A stretch of 59,682 bases of DNA, from positions 1 through 59,682 of the forward strand of contig CAAFXS010000019.1 in NCBI GenBank assembly GCA_900767025.1, read 5' to 3'. The first letter of the stretch is position 1. Each line of letters opens with the position of its first letter. The stretch is from Clostridia bacterium. GTDB lineage: Bacteria > Bacillota > Clostridia > Oscillospirales > Acutalibacteraceae. The notes beneath the pieces are model-generated. The model was given only the letters and a program-made list of their open reading frames with translations. It was not told the origin of the DNA and searched no databases. The position numbers were made by a program, and so were the translations under genes. This document shows positions 24,096-32,583 of this stretch, in pieces.

Positions 24096-25703
24096 TTAAT
24101 ACTTTTTAAGCTGGTCCTCGTTGAAATCCTCAAGGAACTCGTCATATGTTCCCTTGCGGTCAAGGACGGTATTGCCGGAAACCTCAATAATTCTGTCTGC
24201 CACGGTCTGCACAAACTGGTGGTCGTGAGAGGTGAACAAAATTGTTTCGGGATAGCGGATAAGTCCGTTATTGAGAGCGGTAATTGACTCCAGGTCAAGG
24301 TGGTTGGTAGGCTCGTCAAGCACAAGCACATTTGCACCGGAAAGCATCATTTTGCAAAGCATACAACGCACTCTTTCGCCACCGGAAAGCACATTTGCTT
24401 TTTTCAGTGCCTCCTCGCCGGAGAATAACATCCTGCCAAGCCAGCCTCTGATGTCAGCCTCAAGAGTATAGGTTGTGTACTGCCTTAGCCAGTCAACAAG
24501 TGTCAAATCAACGCCGTCAAAATATTTGCTGTTATCGCTGGGGAAATAGCTTTGGGTTGTGGTAACGCCCCATTTGAACTCACCCTCATCAGGCTCCATT
24601 TCACCCATAATAATCTTAAACAGAGTAGTTTTTGCAACAACATCGGAGCCTACAAAAGCAACCTTTTCCCTTGGGTGAATAACAAAGGAAACATCGTCAA
24701 GAACCTTTCTGTCACCGATGGTTTTTGTAAGGTGGTCAACACGGAGCAAGTCGTTGCCGCACTCTCTGTCCGGCTTAAAGTCAACATAGGGAAAACGGCG
24801 GCTTGAAACAGGCATTTCAATCATTTCAAGAGCATCAAGCTGCTTTTTACGGCTTGTTGCCTGCTTTGATTTAGCGGCATTTGCAGAGAAACGCTGAATA
24901 AATTCCTGAAGCTCTTTAATCTTCTGCTCGTTCTTTTTATTCTGGTCCCTTGCCTGTCTCTGACGCATCTGTGTGTATTCGTACCAGAAATCGTAGTTAC
25001 CGGTGTAAAGCTGAATTTTACCGAAATCAACATCACAGATATGAGTGCAGACCTTATTTAAGAAATGTCTGTCATGGGAAACAACGATAACGGTGTTTTC
25101 AAAATCAAGAAGGAAATTCTCTAACCAGCGGATAGCCGACAAATCAAGGTGGTTGGTAGGCTCGTCAAGCAGAAGGATATCCGGATTGCCGAAAAGCGCC
25201 TGAGCAAGTAAAACCTTAACCTTTAAATCAGACGGCAGCTCTGCCATTTTCATATAGTGGTACTCGTCGGAAACACCTAATTTATTGAGCATAAATGCGG
25301 CATCGCTTTCAGCGTTCCAGCCGTCCATATCGGCAAACTCTGCCTCCAGCTCGCCTGCCTTGATACCGTCCTCCTCGCTGAAATCCTCTTTCATATAGAG
25401 GGCGTCCTTTTCCTCCATAACCTCAATAAGCCTTGGGTTGCCCATAAGCACGGTGCGGATAACCTCGTACTCATCAAAAGCAAAGTGGTCCTGCTTTAAA
25501 ACAGAAAGCCTTTCGCCCGGTGTGATAAACACCTCACCCTTCTGTGGCTCAAGCTCGCCTGAAAGAACCTTTAAAAATGTAGATTTTCCTGCTCCGTTGG
25601 CGCCGATAATTCCGTAACAGTTACCGGGTGAAAAGGTAACATTTACCCTTTCAAACAAGGCTCTGCCGCCAAACTGAACAGTAACATTATTAGCCTGAAT
25701 CAT
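24096..25703 (-). CDS. ABC-F family ATPase with asymmetric ATP sites
   Basis: A 535-residue soluble protein with two ABC domains and a charged linker between them (about residues 240-300, rich in Gln, Lys and Arg), without membrane segments. ABC-F proteins act on ribosomes, as translation factors or antibiotic-resistance factors. Domain 1 has a canonical Walker A (GANGAGKST) but a poor signature (LPSDLKVKV). Domain 2 has a poor Walker A (GSDVVAKTT) but a canonical signature (LSGGERVR). Both Walker B motifs read LDEPTNHLD. As composite sites pair one domain's Walker A with the other's signature, one site is intact and one degenerate. It resembles the YbiT-like group. GGAGG precedes the ATG. 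Confidence 0.92.
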   Translation of the reverse strand: MIQANNVTVQFGGRALFERVNVTFSPGNCYGIIGANGAGKSTFLKVLSGELEPQKGEVFITPGERLSVLKQDHFAFDEYEVIRTVLMGNPRLIEVMEEKDALYMKEDFSEEDGIKAGELEAEFADMDGWNAESDAAFMLNKLGVSDEYHYMKMAELPSDLKVKVLLAQALFGNPDILLLDEPTNHLDLSAIRWLENFLLDFENTVIVVSHDRHFLNKVCTHICDVDFGKIQLYTGNYDFWYEYTQMRQRQARDQNKKNEQKIKELQEFIQRFSANAAKSKQATSRKKQLDALEMIEMPVSSRRFPYVDFKPDRECGNDLLRVDHLTKTIGDRKVLDDVSFVIHPREKVAFVGSDVVAKTTLFKIIMGEMEPDEGEFKWGVTTTQSYFPSDNSKYFDGVDLTLVDWLRQYTTYTLEADIRGWLGRMLFSGEEALKKANVLSGGERVRCMLCKMMLSGANVLVLDEPTNHLDLESITALNNGLIRYPETILFTSHDHQFVQTVADRIIEVSGNTVLDRKGTYDEFLEDFNEDQLKKY

Positions 25704-25791
25704 AAAAAAACCTCCGTTACCCTAATGAAAATAACCTCGTTAAAGCATTGTGTATATAATACTACATTAGTTTTGCAAAAACAAGTATAAG

Positions 25792-25820
25792 TTGATTTTA
25801 AGGATAAAATATATTATAAT
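25792..25820 (+). promoter_or_regulatory. Promoter of the rpe gene cluster
   Basis: TTGATT (25792-25797), 17-base spacer, consensus TATAAT (25815-25820), 30 bases before rpe. Confidence 0.75.
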
Positions 25821-25850
25821 GTTATAGATTAATAGATAAGGAGCAGAAAT

Positions 25851-26498
25851 ATGGATATTAAAATTTCTCCCTCAATGCTGGCGTCGGATTACGCCAACCT
25901 TGAAAGCGAGCTGAAAAAATGTGAAATCGGCGGTGCCGACTTAATACACCTTGATGTTATGGACGGTCATTTTGTGCCCAACATTTCCATTGGCGCTCCC
26001 GTTATCTCGGCTATGAAAAGGGTGTGCAAGGTACCCTTTGATGTTCACCTTATGATTTCAAAGCCCTATGACTATATTGAAGATTTTGTAAATGCAGGGG
26101 CAGACATAATCACCTTTCATATTGAAAGCGAAAGCGATGCAGGAAAAACCGTTGACAAAATTATTTCCTTAGGCTGTAAGGCAGGTCTTGCGGTTAAACC
26201 CGGCACACCTGTTGATGCAGTTTATCCTTATCTTGACAGGCTTTCAATGGTGCTTGTGATGACAGTTGAGCCGGGCTTCGGCGGTCAGAGCTTTATGGAA
26301 AGCACTATGCCGAAAATTACCCAGCTTCGTGAAAAATGCCCTGAAATTGATATTCAGGTTGACGGCGGTGTTAACGCAGAAACCGTTAAAATTGCAGGCA
26401 GAGCAGGTGCAAATGTTTTTGTTGCAGGCTCTGCGGTGTTCAAAAGCCATGACCCTGCCGATGCTATCCGTATACTGAAAGAAAACGCCGAGGCGTAA
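25851..26498 (+). CDS. rpe: Ribulose-phosphate 3-epimerase
   Basis: A 215-residue TIM-barrel enzyme that interconverts ribulose 5-phosphate and xylulose 5-phosphate. Typical motifs: ISPSMLASDYANLESEL at the start, HLDVMDGHFVPNISIG (catalytic Asp), PFDVHLMISKP, MTVEPGFGGQSFM and IQVDGGVNAET, with the metal-binding His and Asp residues. Length equals that of the family. In many Firmicutes rpe follows rsgA and prkC; here it instead begins a run with two secreted or membrane proteins and mgtE. It supplies xylulose 5-phosphate to the split transketolase at 3805-5594. Confidence 0.97.
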   Translation: MDIKISPSMLASDYANLESELKKCEIGGADLIHLDVMDGHFVPNISIGAPVISAMKRVCKVPFDVHLMISKPYDYIEDFVNAGADIITFHIESESDAGKTVDKIISLGCKAGLAVKPGTPVDAVYPYLDRLSMVLVMTVEPGFGGQSFMESTMPKITQLREKCPEIDIQVDGGVNAETVKIAGRAGANVFVAGSAVFKSHDPADAIRILKENAEA

Positions 26499-26504
26499 TT
26501 GGAT

Positions 26505-27551
26505 ATGAGAAAAAAACGCTTTTACAACAACAAAAAACGGGGCAAAAAGTGGACCGAGGAGCCTACGGGCAGAAAAATTTATTTTGCCGACAAGTATATC
26601 CTCGGTGAGAACAGCAACACCGACAATCCCGACAAAAAGACGAAAAAGCCCTTTTTCACCCGTGAAAACGGTGAAAAATTTTTAAGAACGGCGATTATTG
26701 CCGTGTGCGGCTTTGTCATTATCGGCATCGGCTACACGGTGATGGATATTCACCTGGAGCTAAACGCAATGCCCTATTCGGAAAATCAGGACAGTGACTC
26801 CGCAGATTTAAGCAGTATAAATATTAATTTGAGAGGAACGGACTGCCAACCTCTTTCACTTGACGCAGGCGTAATGCTCAGCGCAGTTATGGACACTGCG
26901 GCGGAAAACGGCTACACCTCCCTCGCCTTTGATTTAAAGAGAAATGACGGAACAATCGGTTACGCAAGCACCCTTGCCGCCGTTGACGCCTACGGTGCGG
27001 TTTCCTCGCCGTCGGGTGATTTGCAGGGCTCGGTAAGTATGCTGAAGGAAAACGATATTCTTCCCATCGGCAGAATATCCTGCTACCGTGACAACATTGT
27101 GCCTGCCGCAGATTTAACAGCGGCGCTGACGGAAAACGGCAGTATCTACAAGGACAAGGGCGGTAACACATACCTTAACCCCGATTCCCAAAGCACATAC
27201 AGCTATATCAAAAGCATAGTTGAAGAGGCAGTAAACGCAGGAATCACCGTTTTTCTTCTTGACAATTACAACCTGCCGGATGAAATTTCTGCAAATTACG
27301 GCGACGGCTTTGACAATATTGCCGACAGGCTATATAAGGATTTCGGCAGTGACATAAAGCTTTTGCGTGCAGTTGATTTGAACATCACCGCCGACGATGA
27401 AAAAGCCGTTGAAAAGGAATGGCAGGAAAAAACGGAAAAGCTTGACACAGGCGGTAAAAACGCAGTATACTGCATAACTGCAAAGAACAAATCGGAGACC
27501 AAGCAATTTTTAGACAATAGCGGAATATCAAATTATATTATTTTTGAATAA
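26505..27551 (+). CDS. Membrane-anchored protein with putative glycosidase-like barrel
   Basis: A 348-residue protein with a very basic N-terminus (RKKRFYNNKKRGKK), one membrane segment near residues 65-85 and a large outer domain. The outer part has patterns of a putative glycoside-hydrolase TIM barrel of the DUF4015-like kind: YTSLAFDLKRNDGTIGY, LPIGRISCYRDNIVPA and ITVFLLDNYNLPDE at strand ends, where Asp residues could act as acids. This assignment is tentative. The ATG at 26505 has GAGGCG nine bases upstream; a TTG at 26499 is an alternative. It sits between rpe and a cadherin-like beta-sandwich protein gene on one transcript. Confidence 0.7.
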   Translation: MRKKRFYNNKKRGKKWTEEPTGRKIYFADKYILGENSNTDNPDKKTKKPFFTRENGEKFLRTAIIAVCGFVIIGIGYTVMDIHLELNAMPYSENQDSDSADLSSININLRGTDCQPLSLDAGVMLSAVMDTAAENGYTSLAFDLKRNDGTIGYASTLAAVDAYGAVSSPSGDLQGSVSMLKENDILPIGRISCYRDNIVPAADLTAALTENGSIYKDKGGNTYLNPDSQSTYSYIKSIVEEAVNAGITVFLLDNYNLPDEISANYGDGFDNIADRLYKDFGSDIKLLRAVDLNITADDEKAVEKEWQEKTEKLDTGGKNAVYCITAKNKSETKQFLDNSGISNYIIFE

Positions 27552-27560
27552 GGTGATTTT

Positions 27561-28394
27561 ATGAGGAGAAAAATCAGTTTAGTTTTTGCAGTCTTAATTG
27601 CTGTTATATTCCTGTTGCCCACAGCATGCGTGTATGCAAAGGAGGACACACCGTCGCTTGTGTCAATCAGCTTTAAAAATGCGGTAATTGACAGTCCTTT
27701 CAGGGAGGATGTTCACGAATACACCCTAACACTTGATGACAACACCGCACCGCCTACCCTTGAAAGCTACAGTGTTAAGGGCGACGCGGATATATTTATC
27801 AACTATAATTACGATGAAACAAATCACCAAACAGGTGTTACAGCCACCTTGCAGTATGATGCAGGCAGCAGTATTTATACCTTTACATATTCAAACCCAG
27901 CGGAATATGAAATTAATTCCAACAACTGTCTTGCATCTGTTTATTCTTTTTATGCGGAGCTGTCACCAAAGCTAAACAGCAATGACACCGCGTACAAAAT
28001 GTATATACCAAGTGATTTGACCCAGCTTGAAATCACACCGGTTACCGAGGATATTAATGCCTACTGTGCCCCGATTTCGCTGACGCTTTCCGAGAAGCAG
28101 ACACCGAAAATAACGCTGACCTGTACCGCGTCGGACGGCAGCAAAAGGGATTACACATTTAGCATTAAAAGGGTTGACAAAACCACCGAGCAGATTAAGC
28201 TGGAAATGGCTGAGCCCGGCTATGTGTCCTTTGTGGAGGGCACAAGGCTCCACGAAAAGCCCGAGTTTATTTTCACCATCTGCACCGTTGCAGGCGGTGT
28301 CATCATTATTTTACTTTTATTTGCAATAACAAAACGCTTTGCCGTTAATCCTTATGACAAGGATGAAAAGCCATTTTACAGCTCCGTGGAATAA
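27561..28394 (+). CDS. Secreted protein with cadherin-like beta-sandwich repeats and C-terminal anchor
   Basis: A 277-residue protein with a signal peptide, an outer region and a membrane helix near residues 235-258, with a short cytoplasmic tail. The outer part begins SLVSISFKNAVIDSPFREDV and continues to an EYTLTL strand, the pattern of bacterial cadherin-like beta-sandwich (Big-type, PF12733-like) domains. A second unit ends with ASDGSKRDYTFSIKRVD, also typical of the final strand of such domains. Role unknown, possibly adhesion or binding the neighbouring anchored barrel protein, whose gene ends nine bases upstream. Confidence 0.72.
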   Translation: MRRKISLVFAVLIAVIFLLPTACVYAKEDTPSLVSISFKNAVIDSPFREDVHEYTLTLDDNTAPPTLESYSVKGDADIFINYNYDETNHQTGVTATLQYDAGSSIYTFTYSNPAEYEINSNNCLASVYSFYAELSPKLNSNDTAYKMYIPSDLTQLEITPVTEDINAYCAPISLTLSEKQTPKITLTCTASDGSKRDYTFSIKRVDKTTEQIKLEMAEPGYVSFVEGTRLHEKPEFIFTICTVAGGVIIILLLFAITKRFAVNPYDKDEKPFYSSVE

Positions 28395-28424
28395 GAAAAA
28401 ACCAAAACGAAAGGAGATGCTGTT

Positions 28425-29810
28425 ATGAACCTTGAAGAAAACAAGCTTGAAGAAATAACAGAAAAAATTACATCCCTTTACGAGAAAAAGAAATACTCCG
28501 AAATCAAGAGTCTCTTGTCGGAGCTTAATCCCGCAGATATCGCTGTAATTTTTGAAGAAATCCAAATTGAAAAAAGCATTTTATTTTTCCGCCTGCTGCC
28601 TAAGGAGGAGGCGGCAGAAACCTTTGTTGAGCTTGATTACGACACACAGGAGGCTTTTATCAGAGCCTTTTCGGATACCGAGCTCCGTGAGGTTATTGAC
28701 GAGCTTTACCTTGATGATACCGTTGATATCATTGAGGAAATGCCTGCCTCAATCGTAAAAAAAATATTGAAAAATACCGACAGTCAGACAAGAGCCTCTA
28801 TTAACACCCTGCTGAAATATCCTGAGGACAGCGCAGGCTCAATTATGACTCCGGAATTTGTTGATTTGAAAAAGACCAACACCGTTGAGGACGCTTTTAA
28901 GCGTATCCGACGAACAGGTGTTGACAAGGAAACAATTTACACCTGCTATGTTACCGATGAGTCCCGCCATCTTATCGGCGTTACCACCGTTAAGGAGCTG
29001 CTGCTCCACGAATACGAGGATGAAATTCAGGACTTTATGGAAACCAACACCATCTATGTTTACACCCATGATGACAAAGAGGTTGCGGTTCAGCTTTTTG
29101 ACAAATATAATTTCCTTGCACTGCCCGTAGTTGATATGGAGCAAAGGCTTGTGGGTATTATCACCATCGACGACGCTATGGATGTTTTGGTTGACGAAAG
29201 CACCGAGGATATCCATAAGATGAACGCTATTACCCCTAACGAAAAGCCTTATCTTAAAATGGGTATTGTTGAAACCTGGAAATCAAGAATTACCTGGCTT
29301 TTGTTCCTGATGGTCAGCGCCACCTTTACAAGTATGATACTCAATGCCTTTGAGGACAAGCTGTCCGCAATGATTGTTTTAACCTCGTTTATCCCCATGC
29401 TTACAGGCACCAGCGGTAACTCCGGCGGTCAGGCAAGTGCCGTTATCATCCGTGCCCTTTCACTGAACGAGGTGAACTTTAAGGATATATTTAAGGTTTT
29501 GTGGAAGGAGCTTAGGGTGGGTATGCTTTGCGGACTTACCCTTGCGGCAGTTAATTTTGTCAAGGTATGGTTTATTGACCGAACACTCCTTGGTATGAGC
29601 GACATAACGCTTGAGGTGGATTTGGTTATCAGCCTTACTCTTATAATTGAGATTATGTTTGCAAAAATGGTTGGCTGTGCCTTCCCGATTTTAGCAAAGA
29701 AAATGAAGCTTGACCCTGCGGTGATTTCCTCACCCTTTATCACAACTGTTATGGACGCGCTGTCGCTTTTGATTTATTTCTGGCTGGCAACCTCCATTCT
29801 TCACATTTAA
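28425..29810 (+). CDS. mgtE: Magnesium transporter MgtE
   Basis: A 461-residue Mg2+ channel/transporter. It has the N domain (superhelical, residues 1-130, with AEIAVIF-like repeats), a CBS pair near 140-260 (VVDMEQRLVGIITIDDAMDVL), the plug helix and five membrane helices from about 285, including the conserved pore region GTSGNSGGQASAVIIRALS. Acidic residues in the N and CBS domains sense cytoplasmic Mg2+ and close the pore. AAAGGAG precedes the ATG, 30 bases after the preceding gene, so it belongs to the rpe run. No M-box or ykkC-type riboswitch was seen in front of it. Confidence 0.96.
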   Translation: MNLEENKLEEITEKITSLYEKKKYSEIKSLLSELNPADIAVIFEEIQIEKSILFFRLLPKEEAAETFVELDYDTQEAFIRAFSDTELREVIDELYLDDTVDIIEEMPASIVKKILKNTDSQTRASINTLLKYPEDSAGSIMTPEFVDLKKTNTVEDAFKRIRRTGVDKETIYTCYVTDESRHLIGVTTVKELLLHEYEDEIQDFMETNTIYVYTHDDKEVAVQLFDKYNFLALPVVDMEQRLVGIITIDDAMDVLVDESTEDIHKMNAITPNEKPYLKMGIVETWKSRITWLLFLMVSATFTSMILNAFEDKLSAMIVLTSFIPMLTGTSGNSGGQASAVIIRALSLNEVNFKDIFKVLWKELRVGMLCGLTLAAVNFVKVWFIDRTLLGMSDITLEVDLVISLTLIIEIMFAKMVGCAFPILAKKMKLDPAVISSPFITTVMDALSLLIYFWLATSILHI

Positions 29811-29812
29811 TC

Positions 29813-29841
29813 TTTACAGTAAAACACACAAGTGATATAAT
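29813..29841 (+). promoter_or_regulatory. Promoter of hpt
   Basis: TTTACA (29813-29818), 17-base spacer, consensus TATAAT (29836-29841). Confidence 0.75.
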
Positions 29842-29862
29842 CTTGATGAAGAAGGAGATATT

Positions 29863-30402
29863 ATGAATCAGGATATTAAAAAAATTCTTGTTACCGAAGA
29901 GGAGCTTGCCAAGCTGACAAAAAAGCTGGGTGAGCAAATCACAAGAGATTACGCAGACAAAAAACTGCTTATTGTGGGTGTGCTTAAAGGCTCTATCTAT
30001 TTTCTCACCGACCTTTCAAGGCATATTGACCTGCCTTGCCACATTGATTTTATTCAGGCATCAAGCTACGGCGCAGGCACCGAGTCCAGCGGAAAAATCA
30101 AAATAATTAAAGATATTGACTCTGACCTGACAGGCTTTGATGTGCTTTTGGTTGAGGATATTCTGGACACCGGCAGAACCCTTAAGCATATTCACGATAT
30201 GCTTTCAAAACGAAATCCAAATTCAATTGCGGTTGTCACTCTGCTTGACAAGCCGGCTCGCCGTGAGGTTGATATTAAGGCTGATTACACAGGCGTTGAT
30301 ATTCCCAACGAATTTGCGGTGGGCTATGGTCTTGACTACAATCAGTATTACAGAAATCTGCCCTACATAGGCGTTCTTAAGGAAGAAATTTACAACAAAT
30401 AA
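29863..30402 (+). CDS. hpt: Hypoxanthine phosphoribosyltransferase
   Basis: A 179-residue purine salvage enzyme that joins hypoxanthine or guanine to PRPP. It has LLIVGVLKGSIYFLTDL, the SSYGAGTESSG flexible loop, the PRPP motif LLVEDILDTGRTL, and PNEFAVGYGLDYNQYYRNLP near the C-terminus with the Asp that closes the site. Length is that of the family. It is single, with a good promoter; the stop is followed directly by the cobalamin riboswitch. Confidence 0.97.
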   Translation: MNQDIKKILVTEEELAKLTKKLGEQITRDYADKKLLIVGVLKGSIYFLTDLSRHIDLPCHIDFIQASSYGAGTESSGKIKIIKDIDSDLTGFDVLLVEDILDTGRTLKHIHDMLSKRNPNSIAVVTLLDKPARREVDIKADYTGVDIPNEFAVGYGLDYNQYYRNLPYIGVLKEEIYNK

Positions 30403-30407
30403 ATATA

Positions 30408-30590
30408 GTAACGGTTTTCAATTTGCTTGAAATTAAAAGGGAATCAGGTGAGAATCCTGAGCAACCGCCATTACCGTATCTGAAGAAGAAAATGCAGTAT
30501 GCCATTGGTTTTCACTGAGAAGGCGCATTTTCACGGGCGTACCGCCCTATATCACAAGTCGGGAGACCTGCCGTAAAAAATTAATTCAGC
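30408..30590 (+). ncRNA. Cobalamin riboswitch
   Basis: Core elements occur in order: GGGAATCAGGTGAGAATCCT (30460-30480 region), GAGCAACCGCC, then GCCATTGG and GAGAAGGCGC, and finally AAGTCGGGAGACCTGCC near 30557-30575, the conserved 3' B12-box strand. The fold matches the AdoCbl-type family in which ligand binding closes the kissing loop. The next gene is a secreted DUF4430 protein, which fits control of corrinoid capture. A terminator overlapping the ribosome site follows (30632-30664). Confidence 0.94.
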
Positions 30591-30631
30591 TTTTGGGCAA
30601 TGGAAAAGTTACGGATTATAAGGTCCTACTA

Positions 30632-30664
30632 CACCTCTGCCCACTGCGGAGGTGTTTTTGTTTT
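30632..30664 (+). terminator. Riboswitch terminator that also hides the ribosome-binding site
   Basis: CACCTCTGC (30632-30640) pairs with GCGGAGGTG (30646-30654) across a five-base loop and is followed by TTTTTGTTTT. The 3' arm contains GGAGGTG, the best ribosome site for the TTG start at 30663. The expression platform could thus act on transcription, translation or both. Confidence 0.85.
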
Positions 30665-31322
30665 GAAAAAAAGAATATGGGTAATACTCCTCAGTGTGAT
30701 AATGTGCCTTTGCCTTTTCGGTTGCAGTGGGGAAAAGGGTGAAATAACCACATTAGCTCCAAGTGAAACCATCACAGTCACCGAAGGTCAACCTGCTACC
30801 AAAGCGACAACAAATAAAAATAACACTACTGAGAAAAAATCAACGGCTAAAGCAACTGAAAAATCAACCGAAAAAAGCACAACGGCTACAACTAAAAAGG
30901 CTGTGACAAAAACCACAGCTACCGCCACTACCAAAAAAACGGAAACCACCGCAAGCACAATTACCTGCCGTGTTACCGTTGAATGTAAAAAAATTCTCAG
31001 CAATATGGATAAGCTTGATGAGGGGCATATTGATTTTGTACCCCCTGACGGGTATATTCTCAATAACGCATCGGTTACGGTTAAAAACGGTGCCACCGCC
31101 TATGACGCCGTTAAAAAAGCCTGTGACGAAAACGGAATTATTTTAAATTCCACCAACAGCTCCTACGGCGTTTACATTGCAGGCTTTAACTATATTGACG
31201 AAAAGGACTGTGGCTCATCAAGCGGTTGGCTTTACAGCGTTAACGGAAAAACGCCCGGTAAAAGCTGTGGAAAATACGCAGTACAAAACGGTGATAGCAT
31301 AGTGTTTTCATACACTTGTTAA
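30663..31322 (+). CDS. DUF4430 lipoprotein (transcobalamin-type beta domain)
   Basis: A 219-residue lipoprotein with a signal peptide and lipobox (CLFGC, Cys at residue 21), a long Thr/Lys/Ala linker (about residues 35-105) fit to span the cell wall, and a C-terminal DUF4430 domain (about 130-219) with NGATAYDAVKKACDENG, then SSGWLYSVNGKTPGKS and NGDSIVFSYTC. DUF4430 corresponds to the C-terminal beta domain of transcobalamin and intrinsic factor. I chose the TTG at 30663, eight bases after GGAGGTG; an ATG at 30600 lies inside the leader and would add 21 unlikely residues. Cobalamin binding is inferred from fold and riboswitch. The next gene starts 25 bases on. Confidence 0.88.
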   Translation: MKKRIWVILLSVIMCLCLFGCSGEKGEITTLAPSETITVTEGQPATKATTNKNNTTEKKSTAKATEKSTEKSTTATTKKAVTKTTATATTKKTETTASTITCRVTVECKKILSNMDKLDEGHIDFVPPDGYILNNASVTVKNGATAYDAVKKACDENGIILNSTNSSYGVYIAGFNYIDEKDCGSSSGWLYSVNGKTPGKSCGKYAVQNGDSIVFSYTC

Positions 31323-31346
31323 CATAAAAATTTAGGAGGAATAAAA

Positions 31347-32474
31347 ATGAAAAAAACATTATCCTTTTTCCTTGCACTCTGCCTTGTGCTTTCAATGAGC
31401 TTTACGGCTTTTGCAGGTGAAAAAACCAAATCCGAAAGGATAGAAGAACAAATTGAGGGTGCAGTTGCCTATATTACCGATGGCGTTACTGCCTACACCG
31501 TTGACGATGCTATAGACTACTACACACTTGTTTCATCAGGTGTTGATATGTCACAGTTCAATGACGGCTTTATCGACAGTGTTAAGGCAAATCTTGATGC
31601 AAATTCGGGAAAAATCATCGGTGCTTACGGTGAAAACCTTGCAACCTACGGTGCAGTTATCCTTACTCTTTTCTATCTTGATTTAGACCCGGAGGATTTT
31701 GAAGGATACGACATCGTGTCCGCCTTTGCGGCAATGGACCCCACAGACACATCTGTTAATCCATACTATTACAGGGTTATCATTCCTGCCGCATATCTTT
31801 TTGTAGAAGATGAAGGCTTTTACAAAGCAATCTGCGACACCTATGTAAACACCTATTACACAATGGATCAGGGCATGGCAATGGGCGGTTATTACTGCTG
31901 TGACAACACCGCATATTTCATTGCGTCAATGTCAATTGTTGCAGATGAATACTACCACTATATTTCAGACGCCTTTAATGTGCTTGAACGCTATCACACC
32001 CAGGGCGGATATTTCTGCGACCCTGATTACGGTACTGAGCCAAACTGCGATTCCACCGCTCTTGCCCTTATGGCATACGGCTGTGCTCCGATTTTTGAGG
32101 GAGATGACCTTGATGCATATTTTGCAAAGGCAAACAGTGTATATGAGGAGCTTTGTGCCTTTGAAAGCGACACACCCGGTGTTTTCATCAGCTCATACAC
32201 AGGTGAGCCTTCGGTCTATGCTACCAAGGAAGCACTTATGGCACTTAACGAATATTACTTTGTTGCCCTGGCTGAAGAGCTTTTCAACGAGGATGACCTT
32301 GATGACGATGACGAAACCACAACTGTTATAGAGGAAACAACTGACGACACATCAAAAAAGGATACCTCTAAAAAGTCACCTGCCACAGGCTTTGGAGCAA
32401 CAGGCACTGCAATTGCCCTTTCAGCCTGCGGTGCTTTGGCAATAACTCTTTTTGGCAAAAAGAAACACGAATAA
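31347..32474 (+). CDS. Surface protein with alpha/alpha-toroid-like repeats and SPATG sorting signal
   Basis: A 375-residue secreted protein with a signal peptide (cut near AFA, residue 23). The body has repeats of a terpenoid-cyclase/prenyltransferase-like toroid: GENLATYGAVILTLFYLDL, GYYCCDNTAYFIASMSI, PNCDSTALALMAYGCAP and TKEALMALNEYYF, the kind of aromatic-rich helix pairs found in the alpha domain of intrinsic factor. An acidic linker (DEDDLDDDDETTT-like) precedes SPATG at residue 344, a hydrophobic stretch and a KKKHE tail, so class B sortase anchoring is likely. It shares the riboswitch transcript with the DUF4430 gene. AGGAGGA precedes the ATG. Corrinoid binding is inferred. Confidence 0.85.
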   Translation: MKKTLSFFLALCLVLSMSFTAFAGEKTKSERIEEQIEGAVAYITDGVTAYTVDDAIDYYTLVSSGVDMSQFNDGFIDSVKANLDANSGKIIGAYGENLATYGAVILTLFYLDLDPEDFEGYDIVSAFAAMDPTDTSVNPYYYRVIIPAAYLFVEDEGFYKAICDTYVNTYYTMDQGMAMGGYYCCDNTAYFIASMSIVADEYYHYISDAFNVLERYHTQGGYFCDPDYGTEPNCDSTALALMAYGCAPIFEGDDLDAYFAKANSVYEELCAFESDTPGVFISSYTGEPSVYATKEALMALNEYYFVALAEELFNEDDLDDDDETTTVIEETTDDTSKKDTSKKSPATGFGATGTAIALSACGALAITLFGKKKHE

Positions 32475-32510
32475 TTGCTTTTTATCATTGTAAATACCTT
32501 GTTAACACAA

Positions 32511-32539
32511 TTGACTTTTGCATTTCTAACTGTTATACT
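32511..32539 (+). promoter_or_regulatory. Promoter of the zapA operon
   Basis: TTGACT (32511-32516), 17-base spacer, TATACT (32534-32539), 44 bases ahead of zapA. Confidence 0.8.
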
Positions 32540-32583
32540 AAAAGGGTAAAAATGTGTCGATTGAAAGACGAGAAGGTGTTTTA

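Noticed and set aside
31900..32331. 143-residue plus-strand frame inside the toroid-like protein gene
   Set aside because: It is a shifted frame of the real gene, with no ribosome site and no recognisable domain.
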